Positions 34,423-42,791 of a stretch of DNA of 51,807 bases are shown here, one piece after another. The stretch's first letter is position 1; each line of letters begins with the position of its first letter. A program made the translations under genes and the position numbers. Source of the DNA: Myxococcales bacterium (GTDB lineage: Bacteria > Myxococcota > Myxococcia > Myxococcales > Myxococcaceae); contig PMBV01000094.1 in assembly GCA_003153055.1 (NCBI GenBank), forward strand, positions 1 to 51,807. The letters run 5' to 3'. The notes under the pieces are model-generated. The model worked only from the letters and a program-made list of their open reading frames with translations, was not told the DNA's origin and ran no database searches.

Positions 34423-36252
34423 TTACTCGAGCTTGATCGACTTGTAGGTACCATCTGGCTGCAATGCGGTGCCCCACACTTTGTGCGAGGCCTGGTGCTC
34501 CTCTGGCCCGAACGTCACGGCGACGCCGAGCCCCAGGTCGAGGTCGTGAATCTTCTCGAGGCCGGAGATCAACGACTCGGTGTCGAGGTCGCGCCCTGCT
34601 CGCTCCAGCCCCTCGATGAGGATCTTCCCAGCGATGAAGCCCTCGAACGCGACGAAGCCGGGCGCCTCGCCCCCCGCGTGCTTCGCCATCGCCGCCTGGC
34701 ACTCGAGCGCCGCCGTCGAGCTGGCGTTCGGGTGCGGGACGATCTGCGTCACCAGGACATCCGTCGTGTAGCCCTTCCCAGCGCCGACGAGCCCTTCGGC
34801 GAGGGCGTTCGAGTTCACGGCCGACACGTTCGCGAAGATGAAGGCGGCACCGAGATCCTTCGTCTGCTCGATGAACTGAATGGCGGCCGGGGAGGTCGCG
34901 ACCATCACCACCGCGCGCACTCGGGCCCGCTCCTTCTTGACGACTTCGAGGGCATCAGCGACGTCGGCGCTGTTGCGCCTGTACGTCATCTTCACCATCT
35001 GCGCGGGGTCGCCGCCCTGCTTCCGCACCTCCTCCTCGACGCCCAGGAGCCCTGCCTGCCCGAAGTCGTCGTCCTGATGGAAGACGGCAATCTGCGAGAC
35101 AGGGACGCGCCGGACCTCGACGAGGTAGCGGACGGCGGTCGCGGTCTCCTCGGCGTAGCTGGGACGGAAGTTGAAGACGTAGCGATCGGGCGGGTGCTTG
35201 CGCAAGAAGGCACTCCCGCTGAGGGGGCCGAAGTAGACGACCTGCTTCTCCAGCGCGTAGGGGAGCGCGACGGCCGCGGTCGCCGACCCCACGTTGCCGA
35301 CGATCGCCAGGACCTTCCGATTCTCGACGAGCTCCTGCATCACCTGGACCGTACGCGAGGGATCGTACCCGTCATCGAGCGCGACGAGCCGGATCGCGCG
35401 CCCATGGACGCCCCCAGCCTCGTTCTTCACCGCGAAGGCCACCTCGAAGCCCTTGCGCATCTCGCGGCCGAGCTCCTTGACCGACCCAGAGAAGGCGGAG
35501 GACATCCCGAAGACCACCTCGGCATCGGTGACTCCTCGCGAGTGCGAAGCGGTCGCCGAGGCGGCCTGAGCCGGGGGCGCGGTCACCGCCAACACCGGAG
35601 CCGATGGCTTCTGCTCGCTCGAGCGCGAGAACCTGAGAAGACCCGCGATGGCGCCCGCCGCGAGGGCCAGCGCCACGACTGCGATGAGGACGCGGCGCGA
35701 AGAGCCCGGGCCGCGGTCTGGATCCCGCGGCGCCGCGGTCGCCACGGCGAGAGAGCTGCTTGGCGCGCGCCCCACGGCGGACGGAGCCGTGGCATGGGTG
35801 GGGCCGAGACCGACCTTGGGCGCCGAGAGGAGACCGCGGACGTCGAACGTCAGCTCCAGATTGTATTGCGCATACTGCGGCCTCGCGAGGAACACGGCCT
35901 TTCCAGGGCCCTGGCACTTGTCCAGCAACTCGAGCGTCTGCGCGACCTGGCCGGAGAGCGCGTTTCGCACCTGCTCCATGGTCGCGAGCTTCCACGCCAC
36001 GAGCGTCTCGCCAATCGGCGCGTGGGTCCGGTGGCACTCGGACATGACCTGCTGGTAGGAGTCCTCGTCGAGGTGCGCGTACTCTTTCAGGCGGTGCTTG
36101 AACGCGAGGGGGTTCTTCGAATTGGTGGCCCACGCGACCCGTCCCGACTGCAAGAAGACGTGGATTTCGGCCCCATCGCTCTCGCAGACGAATTCACCGC
36201 TCGCCTTCGCGTCACTCGAGCCGAGGAGCTGCGCCAGCGCGCTGTCTTTCAC
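34423..36252 (-). CDS. DUF4388-like cytoplasmic domain fused by one TM helix to a LIVBP-type binding domain
   Basis: A 609-residue chimera. Residues 1 to about 140 resemble a DUF4388/PATAN module: ASGEFVCESDGAEIHVFLQS, GRVAWATNSKNPLAFKHRL, and IGETLVAWKLATMEQVRNAL. A Pro/Ala linker follows, then one transmembrane helix at about 187-208 (VLIAVVALALAAGAIAGLLRF). Residues 245-609 form a type I periplasmic binding protein (VVFGMSSAFSGSVKELGREM, LDDGYDPSRT, VGNVGSATAAVALPYALEK, GPEEHQASHKVWGTAL). Topology predicts cytoplasmic N and periplasmic C, like a one-component transmembrane sensor. The TAA stop overlaps a possible ATG of the next gene (TAATG). Confidence 0.88.
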   Translation of the reverse strand: MKDSALAQLLGSSDAKASGEFVCESDGAEIHVFLQSGRVAWATNSKNPLAFKHRLKEYAHLDEDSYQQVMSECHRTHAPIGETLVAWKLATMEQVRNALSGQVAQTLELLDKCQGPGKAVFLARPQYAQYNLELTFDVRGLLSAPKVGLGPTHATAPSAVGRAPSSSLAVATAAPRDPDRGPGSSRRVLIAVVALALAAGAIAGLLRFSRSSEQKPSAPVLAVTAPPAQAASATASHSRGVTDAEVVFGMSSAFSGSVKELGREMRKGFEVAFAVKNEAGGVHGRAIRLVALDDGYDPSRTVQVMQELVENRKVLAIVGNVGSATAAVALPYALEKQVVYFGPLSGSAFLRKHPPDRYVFNFRPSYAEETATAVRYLVEVRRVPVSQIAVFHQDDDFGQAGLLGVEEEVRKQGGDPAQMVKMTYRRNSADVADALEVVKKERARVRAVVMVATSPAAIQFIEQTKDLGAAFIFANVSAVNSNALAEGLVGAGKGYTTDVLVTQIVPHPNASSTAALECQAAMAKHAGGEAPGFVAFEGFIAGKILIEGLERAGRDLDTESLISGLEKIHDLDLGLGVAVTFGPEEHQASHKVWGTALQPDGTYKSIKLE

Positions 36253-36442
36253 CTGAGAACCCCCGAAAGCCGATGGAATCGAGGCCGGCCACCCAGGAGC
36301 TCGAAGGCACCACCTCGTGGCTTTGCTGTCGCGATCTAACCCCGGCGGGTGCGAAACGCGCGACGATCGACAGCCCGCTGGGCCTCCGATTCAGGCTGTC
36401 ATCCTCGACCCTCGGGAACGCCCATGCTACGGCCGCCCTCGC

Positions 36443-37528
36443 ATGCTCGCCTTCGCCTCCTCCCTCGCCCTCATCATCGCCGCGGGGGGCGACGCCAGGC
36501 CCACGCTCCCGGTGCTCCCCAAGGAGCCGACCATCGACGGCCTCCTCAAAGATCTCAGCCCCGCCCAGACCTTCAAGCTGCCCCCCTCGGCCAAGGGCCC
36601 CTCGGCCGACCTCTCGGTCAAGGCCGCGTTTCGCAAAGACACGCTCTACCTCGGCGTCTCGGTCTCCGACGACGTCGTACTGCCGGAGGATCGCCTCGAT
36701 CTCATCCTGTACTTCCCCGACTCTGGGCTCACCTCGAAGGGCGTGGTCTACCGCTTCGGCCCCGAGGGCAGCAGGCCGCCCCACCCTGAGCTCGGCGGAA
36801 AGCCGTGGGCCGAGGCCCTGGTGCGCGCCGCGACCAAGGCTTCGGCGAAGGGCTTCGACCTCGAGATCGCCGTTCCTGCCCGAGCCCTCCCCCGCTTTCA
36901 GGCCAAGAAACCCCTGCTCCTCAGCGTGTGCCTCGAATACGCCGACGTCGACCGCCCTGCCCAAGAGGCCTCGGCCCTGAGCACCTGCGTCTCGGGCGAC
37001 ATGCCCGCCGGCCCCGCCCGCCTGCCCGACGAGCTGAGAAGAAACCTCAAGCTCGAGGTGGCGACGGCTGACGTCGAAGGCCTCGAGGCCCGCGAGCACG
37101 GCTGGGTCGGCTATGCCCGCCTCCACTTTCCCCAGTGGGCCCAGGGAGACACCGCCCTCACCCCCACCTCGCTGGCCGAGCTCGTCGTGGGGAAAGACGC
37201 CGTCGACCCAGCCTCGGTGGGGCTCCCGCTCCCCCGCCAGCTCCTCCTGGCCGACAACCGGCCACTCTTCGTCGTGCTCACCGGCCGCGACCCGTACCAG
37301 CAGAAGGACACCTGCGAGGATCAACGCGAACTCCGCGTCGCTCTGTACGTGGTCGACGGAAGAGCCGCCTCACGGGTTCTCGAATGGCCGGCCGCGAACT
37401 GCAAGCTGGGCCGGGCCATGCGCTTCGAGCTGTCGGTCGACGGGAGCCTCACCATCGGCTACACCAACGGATCAACCGCCCACTTCGTCTGGAGCGGCGA
37501 TCACTTCGAGCGCAGCGAGCTGGGCTGA
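36443..37528 (+). CDS. exported protein with CBM9/DOMON-like N-terminal domain
   Basis: A 361-residue protein from the ATG at 36443 with signal peptide MLAFASSLALIIAAGGDA. The next 170 residues resemble a CBM9-like beta-sandwich: EPTIDGLLKDLSP, FRKDTLYLGVSVSDDVVLPE, RLDLILYF, and FDLEIAVPARALPRF. Such domains bind sugars or haem at the surface. The C-terminal half is beta-rich without a recognised family. Three Cys residues in the second half could form disulfides. It is divergent from the DUF4388 fusion gene (190-bp gap) and ends 33 nt before rimO. Confidence 0.72.
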   Translation: MLAFASSLALIIAAGGDARPTLPVLPKEPTIDGLLKDLSPAQTFKLPPSAKGPSADLSVKAAFRKDTLYLGVSVSDDVVLPEDRLDLILYFPDSGLTSKGVVYRFGPEGSRPPHPELGGKPWAEALVRAATKASAKGFDLEIAVPARALPRFQAKKPLLLSVCLEYADVDRPAQEASALSTCVSGDMPAGPARLPDELRRNLKLEVATADVEGLEAREHGWVGYARLHFPQWAQGDTALTPTSLAELVVGKDAVDPASVGLPLPRQLLLADNRPLFVVLTGRDPYQQKDTCEDQRELRVALYVVDGRAASRVLEWPAANCKLGRAMRFELSVDGSLTIGYTNGSTAHFVWSGDHFERSELG

Positions 37529-37561
37529 CGCGCGTTATTGGACCTTTCGAGCGAGTGCCCC

Positions 37562-38977
37562 GTGGCGAAGAAGCAGTCGAACAAGACCCTGTATATGATG
37601 ACGCTGGGCTGCCCCAAGAACCGGGTGGACAGCGAGGTGATGCTGGGCACCCTCCAGCACTCCGGCTACCACCTGGTGCAAGAGCCAGAGGCCGCCGACG
37701 TCATCGTCGTCAACACCTGCGCCTTCCTCAAGTCTGCCGAGCAAGAATCGGTGGACAGCATCCTCGAGCTGGCGGAGCAGAAGAAGACGGGCCGCTGCAA
37801 GACGCTGGTGGTCACCGGCTGCCTGGTGCAGCGCCACCAAACCACGCTCGCCAAGGAGCTACCCGAGGTCGATCACTTCCTCGGCACCGGCGCCTACGTC
37901 CAGGTGGGTGACCTCCTGGCCGCCGAGGCCAGCCCCCGTCAGCTCATCGTCGACCCCGAGTACGTGCACGACGCCACGGTGCCCAGGGTCAACTCCATGC
38001 CCGGGTACACCGCCTACCTCAAGGTGGCCGAGGGCTGCGACAACCGCTGCGCGTTCTGCATCATTCCCAAGCTGAGGGGCGATCAGCGGAGCCGGCCCAT
38101 CGCCGATCTCGTCGCCGAGGCCCAGCGCCTCGCCGAGTCGGGCGTCGTCGAGCTCAACCTGGTGGCGCAGGATCTCACCGCCTACGGCCACGATCTCCCC
38201 CATCGCCCCAAGCTCCACGAGCTCCTCGCCGAGTTGGTGCAGGTCGACGTGCGGTGGATTCGCCTGCACTACGCCTACCCCCGAACCTTCCCCGATGAGC
38301 TCATCGAGGTGATGGCCCGCGAGCCGAAGATCGCCCGGTACCTCGACATGCCGCTCCAGCACGCCTCCGACCGGCTGTTGCGCACCATGAAACGTGGCGG
38401 CGACTCGGCCTTCTTGAAGCGGCTGCTCAAAAAGCTCCGGGAGCGCGTCCCCGGCCTCACCTTGCGAACCTCGCTCATCGTGGGGCTCCCCACCGAGACC
38501 GAGGAAGACTTCGAGCTCCTCGAGGCCTTCGTCAAGGAGCAGCGCTTCGAGCGCCTCGGCGTCTTCCAGTATTCCGATGAGGAGGGCACCGCGTCCTTCG
38601 AGATGGAGCCCAAGGTGCCCAAGCGCACCATCGAGCGGCGGTGGCGCCAGCTCATGGCGACCCAGAAGCGCATCAGCCGTGAACAGAACCGGCAGCTCGT
38701 GGGCCAGCGACTCGAGGTCCTGGTCGAAGGTGAGAGCCCCGAGACCGAGCTGCTCCTGATGGGACGCCACCAAGGGCAAGCGCCGGAGATCGACGGGCAG
38801 GTGTACATCAACGACGGCACCGCCAGCCCAGGAGACCTCGTCACCGTCGAGGTCACCGAGGCCCACGACTACGACGTGGTCGGGCGCATCGTCACGGCAG
38901 ACGCCGAGCAGCGGCCCCACCCGGCCCCCGCGGCCGAGAAGCTCGCCAAGCGGCGAACCTCCCTCGCTCCCCGGTAG
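37562..38977 (+). CDS. rimO: ribosomal protein S12 methylthiotransferase
   Basis: A 471-residue radical-SAM enzyme that methylthiolates the conserved Asp of ribosomal protein S12. The N-terminal UPF0004 domain has its three cluster Cys residues in [16 protein letters not shown] and VTGCLVQR. The radical-SAM Cys motif is [32 protein letters not shown] and [18 protein letters not shown] are family signatures. A TRAM domain occupies the last 80 residues. RimO rather than MiaB is favoured by [16 protein letters not shown]. The GTG at 37562 ([10 protein letters not shown]) is preferred to a TTG at 37538. Confidence 0.96.
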   Translation: MAKKQSNKTLYMMTLGCPKNRVDSEVMLGTLQHSGYHLVQEPEAADVIVVNTCAFLKSAEQESVDSILELAEQKKTGRCKTLVVTGCLVQRHQTTLAKELPEVDHFLGTGAYVQVGDLLAAEASPRQLIVDPEYVHDATVPRVNSMPGYTAYLKVAEGCDNRCAFCIIPKLRGDQRSRPIADLVAEAQRLAESGVVELNLVAQDLTAYGHDLPHRPKLHELLAELVQVDVRWIRLHYAYPRTFPDELIEVMAREPKIARYLDMPLQHASDRLLRTMKRGGDSAFLKRLLKKLRERVPGLTLRTSLIVGLPTETEEDFELLEAFVKEQRFERLGVFQYSDEEGTASFEMEPKVPKRTIERRWRQLMATQKRISREQNRQLVGQRLEVLVEGESPETELLLMGRHQGQAPEIDGQVYINDGTASPGDLVTVEVTEAHDYDVVGRIVTADAEQRPHPAPAAEKLAKRRTSLAPR

Positions 38978-38981
38978 CGCG

Positions 38982-40019
38982 TCAGCCCACGACGATTCTT
39001 CGGGCGACCTCCGAGAGCGGGAGCACCACCTCGGCGGCCCCCAGCTTGATGGCCTCCTTGGGCATGCCGAACACCACGCACGACGCCTCGTCTTGAGCGA
39101 AGGTGTGGCCCCCTGCCTCGCGAATCTCTCTGAGGCCCCTCGCCCCGTCGTCGCCCATACCGGTCAACAAAAACCCGGTCGCGTTGGGGCCGGCCTCCCG
39201 AGCCACGGAGCGGAACAGCACGTCGACGCTGGGGCAGTGGCGGTTGACCGGGGCCCCGATGGTCACCTCGGCGAAGTACTCCACCCCGCGGCGGATGATG
39301 GTGAGGTGTCGGCCGCCCGGAGCGATGAGCACCCGGCCTTGCATCACCCGCTCGCCCCCCTGGGCCTCGAGCACCTCGACCTCGCAGAGCCCGTCGAGGC
39401 GGTCGGCGAAGGCCTTGGTGAAGACCGGCGGCATGTGTTGCACCACCACCACCCCGGGCGATTTCTCAGGGAGCTGGCTGAGCACCATTTCGAGCGCGGT
39501 GGTGCCGCCGGTCGAGGTGCCGATGGCGACGATTCGATCCGTCGCCTTGGAGATTCGGATGATGGTCGAGGGCGAGAACGAGAGCGGAGGAGGCTGCGCG
39601 CCGGGCTTGAGCGCCCGCACGGTGGCTCCCGCGGCGGCCCGCACCGATCGAACGAGGTCCGCCACGCCAGTGGGTGACGCGGGGCCGCCAATGCCCAACT
39701 CTTGCTTGGCGAACACCGCCACCGCTCCCGCGGCGAAGGCCTCGGCCGTGACCGCCGCGCCGCGCTCGCTGGCCGAGGAGCAGATGATGACCGGCGTGGG
39801 GTGCTCGGCCATCAGCTTCTTGAGGAACTCCAGCCCGCCCATGCGGGGCATCTCGGCGTCCAGCAGGACCACGTCTGGCCAGCGTTTCTGCATCTTGGCG
39901 AGGGCGAAGATGGGGTCGATCGCCGTGTCGAGCACTTCGATGTCACTCGCGGTGCTCAGCGCCATCGACAGCGCTCTCCGGGCGACTGCGCTGTCGTCCA
40001 CCACGAGAACGCTGATCAT
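38982..40019 (-). CDS. cheB: CheB chemotaxis methylesterase/response regulator (orphan)
   Basis: A 345-residue two-domain CheB. The receiver has VLVVDDSAVARRALSM, phospho-acceptor Asp in VVLLDAEMPRMGG and IICSSASERG. The C-terminal methylesterase has the catalytic Ser in AIGTSTGGTTALEM, His in VVVQHMPPVFT and Asp in LLTGMGDDGARGL. It removes methyl groups from chemoreceptor Glu residues when phosphorylated. No CheA, CheR, CheW or receptor gene is in the window. The ATG at 40019 follows GGTGAAG. It converges on rimO with 4 nt between stops. Confidence 0.95.
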   Translation of the reverse strand: MISVLVVDDSAVARRALSMALSTASDIEVLDTAIDPIFALAKMQKRWPDVVLLDAEMPRMGGLEFLKKLMAEHPTPVIICSSASERGAAVTAEAFAAGAVAVFAKQELGIGGPASPTGVADLVRSVRAAAGATVRALKPGAQPPPLSFSPSTIIRISKATDRIVAIGTSTGGTTALEMVLSQLPEKSPGVVVVQHMPPVFTKAFADRLDGLCEVEVLEAQGGERVMQGRVLIAPGGRHLTIIRRGVEYFAEVTIGAPVNRHCPSVDVLFRSVAREAGPNATGFLLTGMGDDGARGLREIREAGGHTFAQDEASCVVFGMPKEAIKLGAAEVVLPLSEVARRIVVG

Positions 40020-40228
40020 GGCCGCTTCACCCGGACACCTCCGTCCAGCGGGATCGAGGATCGGTGTAGCAAGGGCGCAGCCACCAGCGCCCCACCGTCC
40101 TTCCAGCTGCTTCGCACGGCCGCTGCTGGGTGCGCGGGAGCGACGAGGTCGCTGGGCACCCTGCCCGAGTGAAGGCGGACCAGCGCACGCTCGCAACCGG
40201 CTGATGTTACGCGCGCCTCAGCCGTGGA

Positions 40229-40270
40229 CCGATCGAGGGCGTGCAATCATGGCCGACCGAGGGCGTAATC
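40229..40270 (+). repeat. direct repeat upstream of the GlsB-family gene
   Basis: CCGATCGAGGGCGTGCAATC (40229-40248) and CCGACCGAGGGCGTAATC (40253-40270) are two imperfect copies 24 nt apart, about two helical turns. They lie immediately upstream of the ribosome site at 40277, a suitable place for an operator. Confidence 0.4.
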
Positions 40271-40284
40271 GAGCTCGGAGGTGA
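40249..40284 (+). CDS. possible 11-residue Arg-rich leader peptide
   Basis: An ATG at 40249 opens MADRGRNRARR and stops at TGA 40282-40284, inside the ribosome-site region of the following gene. Five of eleven codons are Arg. It may be chance; it could also couple translation to the gene at 40287. Confidence 0.18.
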   Translation: MADRGRNRARR

Positions 40285-40286
40285 CG

Positions 40287-40532
40287 ATGGGCTTCATCGC
40301 ATGGATCGTTCTCGGAGGATTGGCCGGCTGGGTGGCGAGCATGTTCGCTGGAACGAACGCTCGCATGGGGGCGGTGGCCAACGTGCTGGTGGGAATCTTG
40401 GGGGCCGTGGTGGGCGGGTGGATCTTCAGCTTCTTCGGAAGCCACGGCGTGACCGGCCTGAACGTCTACTCCTTCGCGGTGGCGCTGGTGGGCGCCTCCG
40501 TGGTGCTCTTCGTCTTCAAACGAATCGGCTGA
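40287..40532 (+). CDS. GlsB/YeaQ/YmgE-family small membrane protein
   Basis: An 81-residue protein of the transglycosylase-associated family, made of three Gly-rich helices: FIAWIVLGGLAGWVASMFAG, GAVANVLVGILGAVVGGWIF and YSFAVALVGASVVLFVF. Members are general-stress inner-membrane proteins of unclear function. GGAGG at 40277-40281 is 5 nt before the ATG at 40287, so the upstream GTG at 40281 is rejected. It is divergent from cheB and converges on the XRE-cupin gene with 3 nt between stops. Confidence 0.9.
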   Translation: MGFIAWIVLGGLAGWVASMFAGTNARMGAVANVLVGILGAVVGGWIFSFFGSHGVTGLNVYSFAVALVGASVVLFVFKRIG

Positions 40533-40535
40533 GCC

Positions 40536-41177
40536 TCAGCCGACCTGTTCGGCGTAGGTCATCACCAGGAACAGCACGGTCGGGGTCGTGCCCGGGTTCC
40601 GGTAGATGTGAGGCCCGTCGGCCTCGAAGAGAATGGCGTCGCCGGTCCCCAGCGCGTGGGTCTGACCTCCGACGTCGATTTCCACCTGACCGACCGACAC
40701 CACCAGGTTCTCGACCGTGCCAGCGGCATGCCCCTCGGCGTTCTCGGTTCCGTGGGGTGCCAGCGTCAGCTCGTAGAACTCGACCCGTCGAGGCTCGTCG
40801 AAGGGAAACAGTGCCCGAGAGGAAAACGAGCCATCGTGAGACAACAGCCGCTTGGCCTGCTCGGCGCGAAGGAGCTTCACCCCGGTCGATTGGCTGCTGG
40901 TGATCAACGCCGAGAACGGCACGTCGAGTGAGCGGGCGATCTTCCACAACACGTTGATGGTGGGCGCGCTCTGGCCGAGCTCGACCTGCCCCAGCATCGC
41001 CCGCGAGACGCCCGAAGCCTGCGACAACCGCTCGAGTGACAGGCCTCGCTCGGTGCGCAAGCGGCGGAGGTTCTTCCCCACGACCGGGGCGAGGTCGGCG
41101 CTGGTCTCCGCGGGGGCGAGCTCGGAGCTCTTCGGCTGGGGTGCGCCTGGTTTCTTCGGCTTGATGGAGCGGGCCAT
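40536..41177 (-). CDS. XRE-family regulator with C-terminal cupin domain
   Basis: A 213-residue transcription regulator. The start is set at the ATG at 41177 (MARSIKPKKPGAP), preceded by GCGAGAG; a longer frame is less likely. A basic tail leads to the helix-turn-helix (residues about 32-88: LRRLRTERGLSLERLSQASG, then MLGQVELGQSAPTINVLWKI). The cupin domain (about 110-213) contains ELTLAPHGTENAEGHAAGT, VSVGQVEIDVGG, ALGTGDAILFEADGPHIYRN. This layout is that of PuuR-like or sugar/amino-acid catabolic regulators whose cupin binds the effector. It is divergent from the hsp20 gene and may act on the shared 163-bp gap. Confidence 0.93.
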   Translation of the reverse strand: MARSIKPKKPGAPQPKSSELAPAETSADLAPVVGKNLRRLRTERGLSLERLSQASGVSRAMLGQVELGQSAPTINVLWKIARSLDVPFSALITSSQSTGVKLLRAEQAKRLLSHDGSFSSRALFPFDEPRRVEFYELTLAPHGTENAEGHAAGTVENLVVSVGQVEIDVGGQTHALGTGDAILFEADGPHIYRNPGTTPTVLFLVMTYAEQVG

Positions 41178-41340
41178 TGGCGCGCACTCTCGCAGGCGCC
41201 CGGTTCCGGTCAAGAACCTCGAGCGAGCGCCCGGGCCTCCCCTTCGGTCGCGATCCGCCTTGACAGACCCCGATCGTGTTTGACGTTGGGTTCAGCGGCG
41301 CGGAGAACAAACAGCCCGCGTCTGAACAAGGAGACAGAAC

Positions 41341-41772
41341 ATGACACTCATGCGCATCAATCGTTTTCCATTCTTCCGCGAGTTCGACGCCATCCTCCAC
41401 GACTTCGGGGTGCCCACCGACGGTGAGACGGCCGAGCGCGCGCTGGTCCCCGCCGCCGACATCGTCGAGCAGGAGAAGGCCGTCGAGATTCGCCTCGACA
41501 TGCCCGGCGTGACCCCCGAGGCCATCGAGGTACAGCTGGACGGTGACGTGCTGACCGTCAGCGCCGAGCGAAAGAACGAGAAGAAGGCCGAGGGCAAGGG
41601 CTGGATCCGCCAGGAGCGTTCGTGGGGCAAGTTCACCCGTTCGTTCACCCTGCCCAACACCATCGACGGTGCCAAGCCGGAGGCGACCTACAAGCAGGGC
41701 GTGCTGGTGGTGACGCTGCCCAAGAGGGAGGAAGTGCTGCCCAAGTCCTTCAAGGTGAAGGTTGAGGCGTAA
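41341..41772 (+). CDS. Hsp20/alpha-crystallin small heat-shock protein
   Basis: A 143-residue ATP-independent holdase. The alpha-crystallin domain covers about residues 38-135 with VEIRLDMPGVTPEAIEVQLD, VLTVSAERKNEKK, WGKFTRSFTLPNTIDGAK and the GVLVVTLPKRE ending typical of the family. AAGGAG is 9 nt upstream of the ATG. The upstream gap has TTGACA (41260-41265) and TTGACG (41280-41285), but no convincing -10 at proper spacing, so the promoter may be of a stress sigma type. A hairpin follows the gene. Confidence 0.95.
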   Translation: MTLMRINRFPFFREFDAILHDFGVPTDGETAERALVPAADIVEQEKAVEIRLDMPGVTPEAIEVQLDGDVLTVSAERKNEKKAEGKGWIRQERSWGKFTRSFTLPNTIDGAKPEATYKQGVLVVTLPKREEVLPKSFKVKVEA

Positions 41773-41790
41773 CGGCGCACCCGCCGAAGG

Positions 41791-41824
41791 CACCGGGGGC
41801 TCGTTCGAGGGCCCCTGCCCGGTG
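41791..41824. terminator. bidirectional terminator hairpin between hsp20 and the UbiA-family gene
   Basis: CACCGGG (41791) pairs with CCCGGTG (41818-41824). Inside it GGGGCTCG-TT-CGAG-GG-CCCC forms a further stem. The structure sits in the 54-bp gap between two convergent genes, so it can serve both strands. There is no long U-run. Confidence 0.6.
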
Positions 41825-41826
41825 GC

Positions 41827-42741
41827 TCACGGGAAGTAGAGCACCCACGCGGCGATGGCCAGGAAGACGCCGATGGTGGCCTGGAGCGCGCGATCACCGA
41901 GGAGCACCTTCTCGGGAGCACCTCCGGCCCCGCGCCGGTGCACCAAGAAGAGGTAGCGAAACACCGCGTAGATGACACACGGCACGGTGAACTTGAGTCG
42001 ATCGTTGCCCACGTGATCGATGGTCTCCTTCGAGACCGTGTACAGGCAGTACGCGAGGATCGTGGAGGCGGCGCTGATGCTCATCATCTGATCGAGCATG
42101 GCGAGCGAGTAGTCGGCCAGGTTGGTGCGGTGAGCCACGGCCGCTTCCTCCAGGCTGGAGATCTCGGCCCACCGCTTGGCGAACCCGAGGAACACCGCCA
42201 GCAGCAGCGTACAGAGGAACAGCCAGTTGGAGACCTCGACGTCGATGGCGACGGCGCCGGCCACCACGCGGAGAATGAAGCCCATCGCGATGGCCATCAC
42301 GTCGAGAATCACCAGGCGCTTGAGCACCCAGGTGTAAGCGACCTGGAGCGCCAGGTACCCGAGCATCACCTCGACGAAGGGGAGCCCCACGAAGGCCCCC
42401 AGCCCCGCGGCGCCTGCCCACGCCAGGCCGAGGAGCGTCGCGGCGCCCGCGAAGGAGAGGTGGCCCGCGGCGATGGGGCGCTTCCGCTTCTCGGGGTGGA
42501 GTCGGTCTTTGTCGCGATCGATCCAGTCGTTGAAGATGTAGACGCCCGAAGCCAGCAGACTGAAGGCCATGGTCGCCATCAGCGCATGCACCAAGGCCTG
42601 CTGGGCCAGGGCACGCTTGGCGAACAGCAAGGGCGCCAGCAGCGCGCCGTTCTTCGGCCACTGGCGAACCCGCAACGCGCGAAACACCACCACTGGCAAC
42701 GACGGTCGGGGGAGCTCAACCGCGCTCACGCTGGTACCCAT
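41827..42741 (-). CDS. UbiA-family polyprenyl transferase, DPPR synthase-like
   Basis: A 304-residue inner-membrane protein with about eight hydrophobic helices. The Mg/pyrophosphate motif is FNDWIDRDKDRLHPEKRKRP, followed by a second motif region at YTWVLKRLVILDVMAIAMGF. The NDxxDRxxDxxHPxKxxRP form is typical of decaprenyl-phosphate phosphoribosyltransferase, which makes a lipid-linked ribose for cell-surface glycans. The true acceptor and donor are unproven. The ATG at 42741 lies 50 nt after the upstream nucleotidyltransferase-like gene on the same strand. Confidence 0.88.
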   Translation of the reverse strand: MGTSVSAVELPRPSLPVVVFRALRVRQWPKNGALLAPLLFAKRALAQQALVHALMATMAFSLLASGVYIFNDWIDRDKDRLHPEKRKRPIAAGHLSFAGAATLLGLAWAGAAGLGAFVGLPFVEVMLGYLALQVAYTWVLKRLVILDVMAIAMGFILRVVAGAVAIDVEVSNWLFLCTLLLAVFLGFAKRWAEISSLEEAAVAHRTNLADYSLAMLDQMMSISAASTILAYCLYTVSKETIDHVGNDRLKFTVPCVIYAVFRYLFLVHRRGAGGAPEKVLLGDRALQATIGVFLAIAAWVLYFP

Positions 42742-42791
42742 GACATGAGCCGGAGTTCCTACCCTACCTCGGCGGGCCCGTCACTGGGCGA

